Positions 46,988-59,189 of a stretch of 64,000 bases of DNA are shown here, one piece after another; positions within the stretch are counted from its first letter, which is position 1, and every line of letters starts with the position of its first letter. The notes below the pieces were generated by a model. That model was not told the origin of the DNA. It saw only the letters and a list, made by a program, of their open reading frames with translations, and did not search any database. Location of the stretch: the NCBI GenBank assembly GCA_951813045.1, contig CATOTF010000002.1, positions 1,426,001 through 1,490,000 of the forward strand. Direction: 5' to 3'. This DNA comes from an uncultured Rhizobiaceae bacterium. Lineage in GTDB: Bacteria; Pseudomonadota; Alphaproteobacteria; Rhizobiales; Rhizobiaceae. Position numbers and translations under genes: made by a program.

Positions 46988-48031
46988 ATGACCGTCCATA
47001 AATCCGTCATTAACGCAATCGGCAATACGCCTCTTATCCGACTTAACAAAGTATCGGATGAAACCGGTTGCGAGATTTTGGGGAAAGCGGAATTTCTCAA
47101 CCCCGGGCAAAGCGTAAAAGATAGAGCCGCTCTATCCATTATCCGGGCAGCTGAAAAGGCAGGAAAAATTCGCCCCGGCGGCATCATAGTGGAAGGCACT
47201 GCGGGAAATACTGGAATTGGGCTGGCCATGGTGGGCAATGCATTAGGATACCGGTCAGTTATCGTGATCCCTGATTCCCAAAGCCAGGAAAAGAAAGACG
47301 CCATCCGCGCGTTTGGCGCAGAATTGATCGAAGTGCCACCCAAGCCTTACAGTAACCCAAACAATTTTGTCCGCCTTTCCGGCCGTCTGGCTGAACAATT
47401 GGCAAAGAGCCATCCCCAAGGCGCCATCTGGGCCAATCAATTTGATAACACTGCAAATCGACAAGCCCATATTGACACAACAGGTCCAGAGATCTGGGAT
47501 CAGACAGATGGCAAGATTGATGGATTTGTGTGCGCGTGCGGTTCCGGTGGCACCCTTGCGGGAATCGCAATCGCTCTGCGAGAGCGAAACAACGGTGTAA
47601 AAATTGGGATAGCCGATCCAGGCGGCGCTTCACTTTACAATTATTATGCGAATGGCGAGCTGAAATCTGAAGGGACATCAATTTCCGAAGGTATCGGGCA
47701 GATACGTATTACTGAAAACCTGAAAGGCCTTGAGGTCGATTACGCCTATCAGATTACAGACAATGAAGCGCTCCCGTTGATATTCGATCTTATGGAGAAC
47801 GAAGGTCTGGTCCTCGGTGGATCAACTGGCGTAAACATCGCGGGTGCCGTACGCATGGCCAAAGATCTGGGTCCGGGCCATACGATTGTGACGATCCTTT
47901 GTGACTATGGCACCCGTTATCAGGCCAAGCTCTTTAACCCGGAGTTTTTGCGTTCAAAAGAATTGCCGGTGCCCGACTGGATGGAACGCGATTCCGGAAT
48001 AGACATCCCTTTTGAAGAGGTTGACGGGTGA
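46988..48031 (+). CDS. cysK: Cysteine synthase A
   Basis: This PLP-dependent O-acetylserine sulfhydrylase makes cysteine. The 347-residue protein has NAIGNTPLIRL, the PLP lysine in NPGQSVKDRAA, EGTAGNTGIGLAMV and the phosphate-binding CGSGGTLAGIA. The ISEGIGQIRITENL and EGLVLGGSTGVN stretches mark the alphaproteobacterial CysK group. The C-terminal extension is slightly longer than in E. coli CysK. The stop overlaps the GTG start of alaX, so cysK, alaX and sseA form one operon joining sulfur and amino-acid metabolism. Confidence 0.93.
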   Translation: MTVHKSVINAIGNTPLIRLNKVSDETGCEILGKAEFLNPGQSVKDRAALSIIRAAEKAGKIRPGGIIVEGTAGNTGIGLAMVGNALGYRSVIVIPDSQSQEKKDAIRAFGAELIEVPPKPYSNPNNFVRLSGRLAEQLAKSHPQGAIWANQFDNTANRQAHIDTTGPEIWDQTDGKIDGFVCACGSGGTLAGIAIALRERNNGVKIGIADPGGASLYNYYANGELKSEGTSISEGIGQIRITENLKGLEVDYAYQITDNEALPLIFDLMENEGLVLGGSTGVNIAGAVRMAKDLGPGHTIVTILCDYGTRYQAKLFNPEFLRSKELPVPDWMERDSGIDIPFEEVDG

Positions 48032-48771
48032 ACAGAACCAGACAAATTTTCGCGCAAGACGGCTATGCCACGACTTGCGACGCCACTGTAGTTCACATCA
48101 ATGATTTGGGTGGCATTGTGTTGGACCAAACCGTCTTCTACGCGACCAGCGGTGGCCAGCCTGGCGATACAGGGTTTCTTGAACGTGAGGACGGTACTCA
48201 ATTAGAAATTGCAACAACGGTGTATGAAAAAGGTGGCAAGGAAACCATTGTTCATGTGCCCAGTGAAGGTCTACCGACGCCTGATGTTGGTGAAAAACTG
48301 ATCGCACATATCAACTGGGAACGCCGTCACAAGCTCTCGCGCATGCACACCGCCTGCCACATCCTGTCGGTCGTTTGTTCAAACCCGATTACAGGCGCAG
48401 CTGTGGGTGAGAATGAAAGTCGTATTGATTTCGACATGAGTGAAACCGCTGACAAAGCGGGGCTTTCATCGGCAATGATGGAAATCGTAAACGCTAATCA
48501 TCCCGTATTTACAAACTGGATTACGGAAGAAGAATTGGACGCAAATCCTGTCCTAGTGCGGTCAAAAAACGTAAAACCTCCGCGTGGAATCGGAAAAATC
48601 AGACTGGTATGCATTGGGGAAGGTTCCAGCGTTGATTCGCAACCTTGCGGTGGCACACATGTGGGTGAAACCCAGGAGGTTGGTGAAATACATATCGGAA
48701 AAATTGAGAAAAAAGGCCGGGAAAACAGACGCATGCGCATCAGGTTCGGCCCATTACCAGAACAACAGTGA
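48028..48771 (+). CDS. alaX: Alanyl-tRNA editing protein AlaX
   Basis: AlaX is a free-standing editing domain that hydrolyses mischarged Ser-tRNA-Ala (and Gly-tRNA-Ala). The 247-residue protein has the FYATSGGQPGDTG segment of the AlaRS-C-like domain and the zinc motifs HTACH (HxxxH) and CGGTH (CxxxH). It starts at GTG 48028, overlapping the cysK stop as GTGA, so translation is coupled. It precedes sseA by 7 bases. Its place after cysK fits alphaproteobacterial neighbourhoods as far as I recall. Confidence 0.93.
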   Translation: MNRTRQIFAQDGYATTCDATVVHINDLGGIVLDQTVFYATSGGQPGDTGFLEREDGTQLEIATTVYEKGGKETIVHVPSEGLPTPDVGEKLIAHINWERRHKLSRMHTACHILSVVCSNPITGAAVGENESRIDFDMSETADKAGLSSAMMEIVNANHPVFTNWITEEELDANPVLVRSKNVKPPRGIGKIRLVCIGEGSSVDSQPCGGTHVGETQEVGEIHIGKIEKKGRENRRMRIRFGPLPEQQ

Positions 48772-48778
48772 GATATTC

Positions 48779-49642
48779 ATGACTGATAATCCAAATCTGG
48801 TTTCAACCGAATGGTTGTCTAACAATCTCGATAATCCTGACGTTTCGATCGTGGATGGCTCCTGGTACCTGCCAGCAATGTTTGACGCGGAGGGTTCGCC
48901 ACGAAACGGCCATGCGGAATATCTGGCACGCCATATCCCCGGCGCAGTATTTTTCAACATCGATGGAATTACAGAACCTGGGTCAAACCTCCCCCATACC
49001 ATTGCTCCACCCGACATATTTTCACAAAAAACCGGAGAGTTGGGCGTTTCCGACCAAGACACCATAGTTGTTTACGATGGCATGGGGCTGTTTTCCGCGC
49101 CACGGGTTTGGTGGAATTTCAAGGTTATGGGCGCAAAAAATGTTCGTATACTGGATGGTGGCCTGCCCGCTTGGGAAAAAGATGGTTACCCCGTGGAAAG
49201 CGGCGAAGTAGTCAATCCAAGTAAATTATTTGACGCGAGGTTCGATAATTCCGCGATTATCTCCTTTAACGACATGCAAGAAATCGTGGCCAATGGCCAA
49301 AAGCAAATTGCGGATGCGCGACCCGCGGGCCGGTTCACCGGCGAACAACCCGAACCGCGTAAGGGGATGCGTTCCGGGCACATGCCCGGTGCAAAATCGG
49401 TCCCGTTTTCGAACCTTGCGGCCAATGGTAAATTACTGCCCGCGGACGAGCTCAAGAATGCGTTTAATGATGCAGGAATTGACCTGACAAAGCCCATTGC
49501 CACGTCATGCGGATCTGGTGTCACCGCGGCAGCGTTAATTTTGGCGCTTCAAACTATCGGGCATACCGACAATGTTCTATATGATGGGTCTTGGGCCGAA
49601 TGGGGCGGCAGACCTGATACAGATATCATAACCGGCGGCTAA
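48779..49642 (+). CDS. sseA: 3-mercaptopyruvate sulfurtransferase
   Basis: This two-domain rhodanese-type enzyme transfers sulfur from 3-mercaptopyruvate to cyanide or thiols. From ATG 48779 it has 287 residues. The inactive N-terminal rhodanese domain (VSTEWLSNNLDNPDVSIVDG, ARHIPGAVFFNID) is followed by the catalytic domain with the active-site cysteine in ATSCGSGVTAA and closing WAEWGGRPD. The in-frame extension back to 48584 overlaps alaX and is rejected; GTGAG precedes ATG 48779. It is the last gene of the cysK-alaX-sseA unit. Confidence 0.93.
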   Translation: MTDNPNLVSTEWLSNNLDNPDVSIVDGSWYLPAMFDAEGSPRNGHAEYLARHIPGAVFFNIDGITEPGSNLPHTIAPPDIFSQKTGELGVSDQDTIVVYDGMGLFSAPRVWWNFKVMGAKNVRILDGGLPAWEKDGYPVESGEVVNPSKLFDARFDNSAIISFNDMQEIVANGQKQIADARPAGRFTGEQPEPRKGMRSGHMPGAKSVPFSNLAANGKLLPADELKNAFNDAGIDLTKPIATSCGSGVTAAALILALQTIGHTDNVLYDGSWAEWGGRPDTDIITGG

Positions 49643-49688
49643 ACTGAAGTTAAGCACCATTTAACAGGTTTCATTCAGCCAGGTGACG

Positions 49689-50504
49689 TCACCGGTTTGT
49701 ATACGGCTCCACGCGCGCGACGCGTTCTGATACAGCAGTTCGCACTTGAACGACATTCTTGCGGCCAACTCGGCTATATAGATCAATCACGTCCTGATTG
49801 ATCATTCTGAAACAGCCGCTGGACGCCGCTTTTCCGATTGAATAGGGCTTGGTTGTACCGTGGATGCGGTAAAGGGTATCGCGACCGTCTTTATACAAAT
49901 ACATCGCACGTGCACCCAGTGGATTTTCCGGGCTACCCTTTAATCCATCAGCATATTTCGCAAGCTTGGGATTACGGTCAATCATTTCCTTTGGTGGGGT
50001 CCATGTGGGCCATTTCTGTTTCCATTGAAGCACAGAATTACCGGTCCAGCCGAACCCCTCTTTACCGACCGCGATACCATAACGCATGGCTTTTTTATTG
50101 GGCTGGACGAGGTAAAGGAGTTTCCTCTTGGCATCGACAACAATCGTGCCCGGCGCTTCACCACCGTAATAATGAACTTCCTGGCGTAAATACCGTGAAT
50201 TCATTTTTGTGTAGTCAAAGGCAGGCACCAATATACCGCCATCATTTCTCGCTGAATACGCAGACGCGTAATCAATTGTTTGAAGAGCACCGCGCGACGC
50301 GTATGAATTATTTCGTGCCTGGTCAGATAGTGCCAAAGCATATGAGTCCGGCTCTCGACTCGAGACCGCCAGCTTTGAGGACGGGCTAATTGCCCCGCCG
50401 TATCCTGATGAAAGGGATGAAGTTTGAGAGCAACCAGTCGCTAAACCTGCAAGCCCCAGCGTTAATAACACCAGAGGTGAGGTTGATTTAAGTGTGGTTA
50501 TCAT
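49689..50504 (-). CDS. L,D-transpeptidase (YkuD/ErfK family), lipoprotein
   Basis: This enzyme makes 3-3 cross-links in peptidoglycan or attaches proteins to it. From ATG 50504 it has 271 residues: a lipoprotein-like signal (lipobox LATGC, Cys about 25), a low-complexity Ser/Ala region, and the YkuD domain (about 125-265) with PGTIVVDAKRKLLYLVQ, GARAMYLY and the catalytic IHGTTKPYSIGKAASSGCFR (His and Cys of HGT...SSGC). A GGAG site lies 8 bases before the start; the upstream extension to 50594 is unlikely. L,D-transpeptidases are numerous and important in Rhizobiales cell walls. Confidence 0.92.
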   Translation of the reverse strand: MITTLKSTSPLVLLTLGLAGLATGCSQTSSLSSGYGGAISPSSKLAVSSREPDSYALALSDQARNNSYASRGALQTIDYASAYSARNDGGILVPAFDYTKMNSRYLRQEVHYYGGEAPGTIVVDAKRKLLYLVQPNKKAMRYGIAVGKEGFGWTGNSVLQWKQKWPTWTPPKEMIDRNPKLAKYADGLKGSPENPLGARAMYLYKDGRDTLYRIHGTTKPYSIGKAASSGCFRMINQDVIDLYSRVGRKNVVQVRTAVSERVARVEPYTNR

Positions 50505-50639
50505 AGCTGAACTCCAAAACCTGGTATCTGCGAACAAATTGGGATTACCACGCCCCCAAGCCCAACTTAGTGAAGAATTGCACACCACGTGCATTTCTGC
50601 AAACTTCTAAACCCTTTCTTAATCATTATGTTTAACGCA

Positions 50640-50673
50640 AAAGGGCCGCGCCAGAGTGTTTGTGCGGCCCTTT
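50640..50673 (-). terminator. Terminator of rpoC
   Basis: AAAGGGCCGC and GCGGCCCTTT form a 10-base-pair stem with a 14-base loop. On the minus strand it is followed by TTTT. It lies 28 bases past the rpoC stop and ends the rpoBC transcript, so no downstream gene is co-transcribed. Confidence 0.85.
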
Positions 50674-50700
50674 CAATAGGTTCAGCGATAAAAAGTTAAG

Positions 50701-53700
50701 CTATTCAGCAGCTTCACCTTCTGTTTCGCTCATATCTGCAAGCATCGCAGCTTCGGCTTCAGCCACCTTGCGCTGCTCATCGATGATGAGGTCATCGCGG
50801 GAGTTGGCAACGCGACGCACCTGGTTCATCACCCCTCCGGTACCAGCCGGTATGAGGCGACCAACAATCACGTTCTCTTTCAGGCCTTCCAGCGTATCGG
50901 ACTTGCCGGCGACGGCAGCCTCGGTCAACACGCGGGTTGTTTCCTGGAAGGACGCAGCTGAGATGAACGAACGCGTCTGCAAAGAAGCTTTCGTGATGCC
51001 GAGAAGAATTGGATCACCAGAAGCAGGCGCACGGCCTTCTTCAGCGAGTTTCTCGTTCATCAAGTCCATTTCGATCCGGTCCATCTGTTCAGCACGGACA
51101 AGTCCGGACTCACCTGGGTCGGTAATCTCAACTTTTTGCAACATCTGGCGAACAATCACTTCGATGTGCTTGTCGTTAATGCCCACACCTTGCAAGCGAT
51201 AGACTTCCTGCACTTCGTCTACGAGATAGGATGCAAGCGCTTCAACACCTTTAACCGCAAGAATATCGTGCGGCGCCGGGTTACCATCGAGCAGGTAATC
51301 ACCTTTCTCGATCGGGTCACCGTCCTGATGGTGGAAAGGCTTGCCTTTCGGGATCAAGTGCTCAACCGGCTCGACAGTCTCATCGTTTGGTTCGATATGA
51401 ATGCGGCGCTTGTTCTTGTAATCGCGGCCAAAGCGGATCGTCCCGTCGATTTCCGCGATAACGGCTGCATCTTTTGGACGACGTGCTTCAAACAATTCGG
51501 CAACACGCGGCAGACCACCGGTGATGTCTTTTGTTTTCGCACTTTCCAATGGCACACGGGCAAGAACGTCACCGGCGTGAATATCAGCGCCCGGTTCAAC
51601 AGACAGAATAGCGTCCACTGAAAGCAGGAAGCGGGCATCACCACCCTGTTCGGATTTAACCACATTGCCTTTCTTGTCTTTCACGACAAGAGCAGGTTTG
51701 AGGTCAGTACCGCGTGGGTTTGTTCGCCAGTCAATAACAACACGTTTGGTAATACCCGTGTTCTCATCTGCGTTTTCGGAAACGGAAACACCATCCACCA
51801 AATCTTCAAACTCAACCGTGCCGCTTTCAGGCGTCAAAATTGGGCGGGTGTATGGGTCCCATTCTGTAATTCGTTGTCCTTGTTTAACAGTATCACCGTC
51901 ATCAACGTGCAGACGTGAGCCATAGGTTACGCGGTGTACGGCGCGTTCGTTATCTTGCTCGTCGAGGATCAAAACAGCCATATTCCGACCCATGACCATC
52001 ATATTGCCGCTGGAGTCGCGAACCATATTCCGGTTACGGATTTTGACCTTACCTTCGTAGGAAGCTTCAATAAATGAAGAGTCAACCACGTTCGCCGTAC
52101 CACCAATATGGAAAGTACGCATGGTCAACTGAGTGCCCGGTTCACCGATGGATTGCGCGGCGATAACACCAACCGCTTCACCCATATTAACAGGTGTACC
52201 GCGAGCCAAATCACGACCGTAACAAGTGCCGCAAATACCCGTGCGGGTCTCGCAAGTTAGTGCAGAACGGATTTTGACGGTTTGAATACCGGCGTCATCG
52301 ATCAACACCACATCCGGATCTTCAATTGACTGACCAGCTGAAACTATCACTTCACCGGTTTCCGGGTGTGTGACGTCTTCGGCAGCCGCGCGACCAACGA
52401 TACGCTGACCAAGGGATGCAACCATCTGTCCGGCATCAACAATCGCCTGCATCGTCAGACCATTGGTTGTGCCGCAATCTACTTCGTTGATGATGCAATC
52501 TTGCGCAACATCAACAAGACGACGGGTCAGATAACCGGAGTTCGCTGTTTTCAAAGCTGTATCAGCAAGACCTTTACGGGCGCCGTGGGTGGAGTTGAAA
52601 TACTCCATCACGGTCAGACCTTCTTTAAAGTTCGAAATGATCGGTGTTTCGATGATCTCTCCGGAAGGCTTGGCCATCAGGCCGCGCATACCGGCAAGCT
52701 GCTTCATTTGAGCCGGAGAACCACGTGCCCCGGAGCGGGACATCATGTAAACCGAGTTCATCTGCAACTGACGACCGTCCTCATCGAACTTCGTCTCCTG
52801 CAGACCATTCATCATTTCATCGGCAACCTTGTCACCGCATTTCGCCCAGGCATCAACAACTTTATTGTATTTTTCGCCCTGAGTGATGAGGCCATCGTTG
52901 TACTGTTGCTCGAATTCCTTGGCGAGGGCGGAAGTCTCTTCCACCATGCCAACTTTCGTATCAGGAATAACCATGTCATCCTTACCGAAGGAAATGCCCG
53001 CTTTACAGGCGTTCTCGAAACCAAGCTTCATAATTTGGTCGGCAAAAATGACCGTGTCCTTTTGACCGCATTTGCGATAAACCTTATCGATCATCATGGA
53101 GATGTTCTTTTTGGTCATTTCCTGATTGACGATTTCATAGCTAACGCCGGGACGGCGTGGCAGCAATTCACCCATCAACATGCGTCCGGGTGTCGTGTCG
53201 ATAATCTCAGAAGTTGGATTACCTTCATCGTCTACCGACTTGAAACGACCTTTGATTTTTGCATGCAATGTCACAACTTTATTGTCGAGCGCGTGTTGCA
53301 ATTCACCAAGATCACCAAACACCATGCCTTGGCCCGGCTCGTTTTCAGCCTCGATTGAGAGGTAATAAAGCCCAAGAACGATATCCTGTGACGGCACGAT
53401 GATCGGTTGACCATTCGCAGGGTGCAGAATGTTGTTGGTGGACATCATCAACACGCGAGCTTCCAACTGTGCTTCCAGGGAAAGCGGCACGTGAACGGCC
53501 ATTTGGTCGCCGTCGAAGTCAGCGTTAAACGCCGCACAGACGAGCGGGTGCAAGTGAATTGCCTTGCCTTCAATCAAAACAGGCTCGAATGCCTGAATAC
53601 CGAGGCGGTGAAGCGTCGGTGCACGGTTTAAAAGAACCGGGTGCTCACGGATAACCTCATCAAGGATATCCCAAACTTCGGGTTTTTCCTTCTCAACAAG

Positions 53701-54903
53701 CTTTTTAGCCTGCTTGACAGTGGAGGAATAACCTTTGGCGTCGAGGCGTGCGTAAATGAACGGCTTGAACAATTCCAGAGCCATTTTCTTCGGCAGGCCA
53801 CACTGGTGCAGTTTCAGTTCTGGGCCAACCACGATGACGGAACGACCGGAATAGTCGACCCGTTTACCGAGCAGATTTTGACGAAAACGACCCTGCTTGC
53901 CCTTGAGCATGTCGGACAGGGACTTCAACGGTCGCTTGTTGGCACCGGTAATTGTACGACCACGGCGTCCATTATCGAACAGCGCATCTACAGATTCCTG
54001 CAGCATCCGCTTTTCGTTCCGGATAATGATATCCGGTGCTCGTAGTTCCATCAGACGCTTGAGACGGTTGTTCCGGTTGATAACACGACGATACAGATCG
54101 TTCAGATCAGACGTTGCAAAACGTCCCCCATCCAATGGCACCAGCGGACGAAGGTCCGGCGGGATCACCGGAATAGTCTTCATGATCATCCATTCCGGAC
54201 GGTTACCGGAATCAAGGAAGGCCTCTGCGGTTTTGAGACGCTTGGAAAGCTTCTTGTATTTTAGTTCCGATGTTGTTGTCGCGATCTCTTCGCGCAACGT
54301 ATTGACCAGTTTTTCAAGGTCGAGAGCTGACAGCATTTCATGAATGGCTTCAGCACCAATCATGGCGGTAAAGCTATCTTCGCCATATTCTTCCTGAGCG
54401 ATCATATGCTCTTCTTCGGAAAGAAGTTGCAGTTCTTTCAGCGGCGTCAAGCCGGGCTCAATTATCACGAAGTTCTCGAAATAAAGAATGCGCTCAAGAT
54501 CTTTCAAAGTGAGATCAAGCAGCAAGCCAATGCGCGATGGTAGGGATTTCAGGAACCAGATGTGGGCAACCGGCGATGCAAGGTCGATGTGCCCCATACG
54601 CTCACGCCGAACGCGGGAAAGCGTGACTTCCACACCGCATTTTTCGCAGATAATACCTTTGTATTTCATGCGCTTATACTTACCGCACAGGCATTCGTAA
54701 TCTTTGATCGGGCCAAAGATACGGGCACAGAAAAGTCCGTCGCGTTCAGGTTTGAACGTACGATAGTTGATGGTTTCCGGCTTTTTGATTTCGCCAAAAG
54801 ACCAGGACATAATTTTATCAGGGGAAGCAATCGAAATCCGGATGGAATCGAAAGACTGGGCAACCACCTGTGGGTTGAAGAGATTCATGACCTCATGGTT
54901 CAT
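50701..54903 (-). CDS. rpoC: DNA-directed RNA polymerase subunit beta'
   Basis: RpoC is the 1400-residue subunit with the catalytic Mg site. It shows the N-terminal zinc finger ([20 protein letters not shown]), the lid/rudder region, the active-site [14 protein letters not shown] with the three aspartates, the bridge helix and trigger-loop stretch around [22 protein letters not shown], and the second zinc site ([13 protein letters not shown]). The C-terminal part ends in an acidic tail. Length is normal for the alphaproteobacterial protein. It follows rpoB by 101 bases containing three inverted repeats. No rpsL-rpsG-fusA cluster follows; instead a terminator and an L,D-transpeptidase gene. 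Confidence 0.98.
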   Translation of the reverse strand: MNHEVMNLFNPQVVAQSFDSIRISIASPDKIMSWSFGEIKKPETINYRTFKPERDGLFCARIFGPIKDYECLCGKYKRMKYKGIICEKCGVEVTLSRVRRERMGHIDLASPVAHIWFLKSLPSRIGLLLDLTLKDLERILYFENFVIIEPGLTPLKELQLLSEEEHMIAQEEYGEDSFTAMIGAEAIHEMLSALDLEKLVNTLREEIATTTSELKYKKLSKRLKTAEAFLDSGNRPEWMIMKTIPVIPPDLRPLVPLDGGRFATSDLNDLYRRVINRNNRLKRLMELRAPDIIIRNEKRMLQESVDALFDNGRRGRTITGANKRPLKSLSDMLKGKQGRFRQNLLGKRVDYSGRSVIVVGPELKLHQCGLPKKMALELFKPFIYARLDAKGYSSTVKQAKKLVEKEKPEVWDILDEVIREHPVLLNRAPTLHRLGIQAFEPVLIEGKAIHLHPLVCAAFNADFDGDQMAVHVPLSLEAQLEARVLMMSTNNILHPANGQPIIVPSQDIVLGLYYLSIEAENEPGQGMVFGDLGELQHALDNKVVTLHAKIKGRFKSVDDEGNPTSEIIDTTPGRMLMGELLPRRPGVSYEIVNQEMTKKNISMMIDKVYRKCGQKDTVIFADQIMKLGFENACKAGISFGKDDMVIPDTKVGMVEETSALAKEFEQQYNDGLITQGEKYNKVVDAWAKCGDKVADEMMNGLQETKFDEDGRQLQMNSVYMMSRSGARGSPAQMKQLAGMRGLMAKPSGEIIETPIISNFKEGLTVMEYFNSTHGARKGLADTALKTANSGYLTRRLVDVAQDCIINEVDCGTTNGLTMQAIVDAGQMVASLGQRIVGRAAAEDVTHPETGEVIVSAGQSIEDPDVVLIDDAGIQTVKIRSALTCETRTGICGTCYGRDLARGTPVNMGEAVGVIAAQSIGEPGTQLTMRTFHIGGTANVVDSSFIEASYEGKVKIRNRNMVRDSSGNMMVMGRNMAVLILDEQDNERAVHRVTYGSRLHVDDGDTVKQGQRITEWDPYTRPILTPESGTVEFEDLVDGVSVSENADENTGITKRVVIDWRTNPRGTDLKPALVVKDKKGNVVKSEQGGDARFLLSVDAILSVEPGADIHAGDVLARVPLESAKTKDITGGLPRVAELFEARRPKDAAVIAEIDGTIRFGRDYKNKRRIHIEPNDETVEPVEHLIPKGKPFHHQDGDPIEKGDYLLDGNPAPHDILAVKGVEALASYLVDEVQEVYRLQGVGINDKHIEVIVRQMLQKVEITDPGESGLVRAEQMDRIEMDLMNEKLAEEGRAPASGDPILLGITKASLQTRSFISAASFQETTRVLTEAAVAGKSDTLEGLKENVIVGRLIPAGTGGVMNQVRRVANSRDDLIIDEQRKVAEAEAAMLADMSETEGEAAE

Positions 54904-54918
54904 GTGATTTTCTCCTTT

Positions 54919-54998
54919 TGGGACTGTGTCCCGTTTCGGCCAAATTGGCCTAATTCAAATTGAGCGGCGAATAAGGGGCGCGAGGCTCGACGAGCCTC
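54919..54998. repeat. Three inverted repeats between rpoB and rpoC
   Basis: The 101-base spacer holds three adjacent inverted repeats: GAGGCTCG-A-CGAGCCTC (54982-54998), GGCCAAATTGGCC (about 54939-54951) and GGGAC-TGT-GTCCC (about 54919-54931). None is followed by a T-run. The last ends about 16 bases before the rpoC start on the minus strand, close to its GGAG site. They could act as mRNA processing or translation-tuning elements. Confidence 0.5.
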
Positions 54999-55004
54999 AC
55001 GTTC

Positions 55005-58000
55005 CTATTCAGCTGCGTCCGGCATATCGATGAAGTCATCATTGTCTTCCTCAACTTCGAGTTTGGAATTTTCCAACTCGACAGAAAGACCCAATGACCG
55101 CATTTCCTTGACGAGAACGTTGAACGATTCCGGAATACCGGATTCGAACGTATCGTCTCCCCGAACAATGCTTTCGTAGACCTTGGTACGACCGGCAACG
55201 TCATCCGATTTAACGGTGAGCATTTCCTGAAGCGTGTAGGCTGCGCCATAAGCTTCAAGCGCCCAGACCTCCATCTCACCGAAGCGCTGACCACCGAACT
55301 GCGCCTTACCACCCAGCGGCTGCTGAGTAACAAGTGAGTACGGACCAATCGAACGGGCGTGGATTTTATCGTCCACAAGGTGGTGAAGTTTGAGCATGTA
55401 GATGTAGCCCATGGTCACCGGACGGTCGAAGGCTTCACCGGTACGACCATCGTAGAGAGTGGACTGGCCGGACCCGTCAAGGCCCGCCTGTTCCAGCATA
55501 TCAACGATATCCGGCTCATGCGCACCGTCGAACACTGGTGTTGCGATACGAACACCCGTTTTCAACTGATCCGCGATACGAACGATGGATTCATCATCGT
55601 AATCACGCACCGGCTCGTTACGGTCATTGGCTGGGTACAGGCTTTCAATCTCCTTGCGGAGAGCCTCTTGCTGGCCAGACTTCTGATAATCTTCCAGAAG
55701 CGCGCCAACTTTCTTACCCATGCCTGCACAGGCCCAACCCAGATGGGTTTCGAGGATTTGCCCAACGTTCATACGTGAAGGCACACCAAGCGGGTTCAAC
55801 ACGATATCGGCATGTGTTCCATCTTCGAGGAACGGCATGTCTTCAATCGGCATGATGCGTGAAACAACACCTTTGTTGCCGTGACGGCCGGCCATTTTAT
55901 CGCCAGGCTGTAGTTTCCGCTTGATCGCAACAAAGACTTTGACCATTTTCATAACGCCCGGTGGCAGTTCGTCGCCACGCTGAAGCTTCTCGACCTTATC
56001 CATAAAGCGGCCTTCGAGAAGCCCCTTAGAATCGTCGTAGGTGCCACGCAATGCTTCGATTTGGCCTTGCAGCTTCTCGTCTTCAACGGCAAACATCCAC
56101 CATTGACTACGCGGATGTTCTTCCATCTCTTCCTGGGTCAGTTTGGTGCCTTTATTGTAGCCCTTAGGACCAGCGACGGCTTCCTTGCCTTTCAGCATAT
56201 CGCCAAGGCGACCGTAGACGTTTCGGTCCAAAATGGCCTGTTCGTCATCGCGGTCTTTCGCCAGAGTTTCGATTTCTTCACGCTCGATTGCCATCGCACG
56301 TTCGTCTTTTTCAATACCGTGACGGTTGAAAACACGAACTTCAACAACGGTACCAAAAGCCCCGGGGCTCATACGCAATGAAGTATCGCGAACATCGGAA
56401 GCCTTCTCACCAAAGATAGCACGCAGAAGCTTTTCTTCCGGCGTCATCGGGCTTTCGCCTTTTGGCGTGATCCTACCAACGAGAATATCACCGGGGCCAA
56501 CTTCAGCACCAATATAAGTGATACCGGCCTCATCGAGATTTTTCAGCGCTTCTTCAGAAACGTTTGGAATATCACGGGTGATTTCTTCCGGCCCAAGCTT
56601 CGTATCACGGGCCATTACCTCAAATTCTTCAAGGTGGATGGATGTGAAAACGTCGTCGCGCACAATGCGCTCAGAAAGCAGAATGGAGTCTTCGAAGTTA
56701 TAACCGTTCCATGGCATAAACGCGACGAGCACGTTGCGGCCAAGCGCCAGATCACCAAGATCAGTAGACGGACCATCTGCGATAATATCGCCTTTGTTCA
56801 AAATATCCCCTACCCGCACCAGCGGACGCTGATTAATGCAGGTGGATTGGTTCGAACGCTGGAACTTTTGCAGCCGGTAGATATCAACACCGGGTTTGCC
56901 GGGGTCGAGATCGCCGGTAGCGCGAACAACGATACGCGTCGCATCAACCTGATCGACGATACCAGGACGTTTGGCGCCAATAGCCGCACCGGAATCCCGG
57001 GCAACAATCGGTTCCATACCGGTACCCACATATGGCGCTTCGGCGCGTACCAAAGGCACAGCCTGACGCATCATGTTAGCACCCATCAGCGCACGGTTCG
57101 CATCGTCATTTTCAAGGAACGGAATAAGCGCCGCGGCTACAGACACCAGCTGTTTCGGCGACACATCCATGAGATCCACATTGGGAACCGGCATGCGCTG
57201 AACATCACCCGCCTGACGACAGATGACGGTGTCATTAACAAATTTACCTTTATCATCGAGTGGAGCATTCGCCTGAGCGACGGTGTATTTCGCCTCTTCC
57301 ATGGCGGAGAGATAAACAACCTCAGTGGTCACTTTTCCATCGGCAACTTTACGATACGGGCTTTCGATAAAGCCGTATTTGTTGATCCGCGCAAAAGTCG
57401 CAAGGGAGTTGATCAAACCGATGTTTGGCCCTTCCGGCGTTTCAATCGGGCAGATACGACCGTAATGGGTTGGGTGCACGTCGCGCACCTCAAATCCAGC
57501 GCGCTCGCGGGTCAGGCCACCGGGCCCAAGCGCTGAAAGGCGACGCTTGTGCGTAATCTCGGAAAGCGGATTGGTTTGGTCCATGAACTGCGAAAGCTGC
57601 GAAGAACCGAAGAATTCACGAACAGCGGCTGCAGCCGGTTTCGCGTTGATCAGATCCTGCGGCATCACCGTATCGATTTCGATGGAAGACATGCGCTCTT
57701 TGATGGCACGCTCCATGCGGAGCAGACCGACGCGGTATTGATTTTCCATCAATTCACCAACGGAACGCACACGGCGGTTTCCAAGGTTATCGATGTCATC
57801 GATATCGCCGCGACCGTCACGAAGACCAACAAGCGTCGTCATGACGGAAAGGATGTCATCCTTGCGCAGAACGCGGACTGTATCTTCAACATCAAGATCA
57901 AGACGCATATTCATTTTCACGCGGCCAACTGCTGACAGGTCGTAACGTTCGCGATCAAAGAACAGGGACTGGAACATAGCTTCCGCTGTTTCCAATGTCG

Positions 58001-59189
58001 GCGGTTCACCGGGACGCATAACGCGGTAGATATCGAACAACGCGTCCTGACGGGAGTTGTTTTTATCCGCAGCAAGCGTCGAACGCATATAAGCGCCAAT
58101 CGTTACATGGTCGATATCGAGCACTTCAATTTCATCGTACCCCATATCAACAAGGTCAACGACAGAGCCGGACGCTTCGCCGGATTTCTCATCGACTTCA
58201 TAGACCAGTTCATCTCCGGCTTCGAAATAAATCTCGCCGGTTTCCATATTGACGATATCTTCAGCAAGATAACGCTGGTTCAGCGCCTCCGCAGTTACCC
58301 GAACAGCTTTGACCTTATCACCAAGATCCTTGATTGTCCGAGCAGTAACTTTCTTACCAGCCTCGATAATTACCTTGCCGGACTTGGCATCGATAATATC
58401 TTCGGTCGGCTTCGTACCCTTAAGACGCTCGGCGTCGAAAGGCATGCTCCAACCTTTTTTCGCATCATTCTTGAACGTAACCCTGTTATAGAAATGCTCG
58501 AGAATTTCCTCACCGTCCATGCCAAGTGCCATAAGCAGTGTGGTTGAAGGGATCTTACGACGACGGTCGATGCGAGCATAAACAATGTCTTTGGCATCGA
58601 ACTCGATATCAAGCCATGAACCACGGTAAGGGATGACGCGCGATGCAAACAGCAACTTACCGGAAGAATGGCTTTTGCCTTTATCGTGATCGAAGAACAC
58701 GCCAGGAGAACGGTGCATCTGCGATACGATGACGCGCTCAGTACCGTTGATGACAAACGTACCGTTGCCGGTCATGAGCGGCATGTCGCCCATGTAAACT
58801 TCCTGCTCTTTAATGTCCTTAACGGATTTCGCGCCGGTATCTTCGTCAATATCAAATACGATAAGGCGAAGCGTCACTTTCAGCGGCGCAGAATAGGTCA
58901 TGTCGCGCTGGCGGCATTCTTCGGTGTCGTACTTGGGTGGCTCGAAATCGTAACGCACGAAATCCAGCTGAGCTGCGCCGGTGAAATCCTTAATCGGGAA
59001 GACCGAGTTAAAAACAGCCTGCAGACCTTCGTCGCCGCGACCACCTTCCGGCTCTTCAACCATCAAGAATGCATCATAGGAAGACATTTGAACCTCAATG
59101 AGGTTCGGCATGTCCGTCACTTCCGTAATATTTCCGTAAACTTTGCGGACGCGCTTACGCCCGTTAAAAACATGTGCCTTTGAAGCCAT
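55005..59189 (-). CDS. rpoB: DNA-directed RNA polymerase subunit beta
   Basis: RpoB is the 1394-residue beta subunit. The rifampicin-site cluster is the wild-type form: [14 protein letters not shown] then [13 protein letters not shown], with the Asp, His and Ser that mutate in resistance all present, so sensitivity is expected. RpoB motifs such as [13 protein letters not shown] and [20 protein letters not shown] near the C-terminus are intact. ATG 59189 has a GGAG site. In most bacteria rpoB follows rplJ-rplL; here the upstream neighbour is a divergent sterol-desaturase gene 425 bases away, so the operon needs its own promoter in that spacer. Confidence 0.98.
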   Translation of the reverse strand: MASKAHVFNGRKRVRKVYGNITEVTDMPNLIEVQMSSYDAFLMVEEPEGGRGDEGLQAVFNSVFPIKDFTGAAQLDFVRYDFEPPKYDTEECRQRDMTYSAPLKVTLRLIVFDIDEDTGAKSVKDIKEQEVYMGDMPLMTGNGTFVINGTERVIVSQMHRSPGVFFDHDKGKSHSSGKLLFASRVIPYRGSWLDIEFDAKDIVYARIDRRRKIPSTTLLMALGMDGEEILEHFYNRVTFKNDAKKGWSMPFDAERLKGTKPTEDIIDAKSGKVIIEAGKKVTARTIKDLGDKVKAVRVTAEALNQRYLAEDIVNMETGEIYFEAGDELVYEVDEKSGEASGSVVDLVDMGYDEIEVLDIDHVTIGAYMRSTLAADKNNSRQDALFDIYRVMRPGEPPTLETAEAMFQSLFFDRERYDLSAVGRVKMNMRLDLDVEDTVRVLRKDDILSVMTTLVGLRDGRGDIDDIDNLGNRRVRSVGELMENQYRVGLLRMERAIKERMSSIEIDTVMPQDLINAKPAAAAVREFFGSSQLSQFMDQTNPLSEITHKRRLSALGPGGLTRERAGFEVRDVHPTHYGRICPIETPEGPNIGLINSLATFARINKYGFIESPYRKVADGKVTTEVVYLSAMEEAKYTVAQANAPLDDKGKFVNDTVICRQAGDVQRMPVPNVDLMDVSPKQLVSVAAALIPFLENDDANRALMGANMMRQAVPLVRAEAPYVGTGMEPIVARDSGAAIGAKRPGIVDQVDATRIVVRATGDLDPGKPGVDIYRLQKFQRSNQSTCINQRPLVRVGDILNKGDIIADGPSTDLGDLALGRNVLVAFMPWNGYNFEDSILLSERIVRDDVFTSIHLEEFEVMARDTKLGPEEITRDIPNVSEEALKNLDEAGITYIGAEVGPGDILVGRITPKGESPMTPEEKLLRAIFGEKASDVRDTSLRMSPGAFGTVVEVRVFNRHGIEKDERAMAIEREEIETLAKDRDDEQAILDRNVYGRLGDMLKGKEAVAGPKGYNKGTKLTQEEMEEHPRSQWWMFAVEDEKLQGQIEALRGTYDDSKGLLEGRFMDKVEKLQRGDELPPGVMKMVKVFVAIKRKLQPGDKMAGRHGNKGVVSRIMPIEDMPFLEDGTHADIVLNPLGVPSRMNVGQILETHLGWACAGMGKKVGALLEDYQKSGQQEALRKEIESLYPANDRNEPVRDYDDESIVRIADQLKTGVRIATPVFDGAHEPDIVDMLEQAGLDGSGQSTLYDGRTGEAFDRPVTMGYIYMLKLHHLVDDKIHARSIGPYSLVTQQPLGGKAQFGGQRFGEMEVWALEAYGAAYTLQEMLTVKSDDVAGRTKVYESIVRGDDTFESGIPESFNVLVKEMRSLGLSVELENSKLEVEEDNDDFIDMPDAAE

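Noticed and set aside
48584-48778. Longer sseA start at 48584
   Set aside because: It overlaps alaX extensively; ATG 48779 has a ribosome-binding site and the standard N-terminus.
52366-53358. Long plus-strand open frame antisense to rpoC
   Set aside because: A shadow of the strongly biased rpoC codons; no start signal and no recognisable domain.
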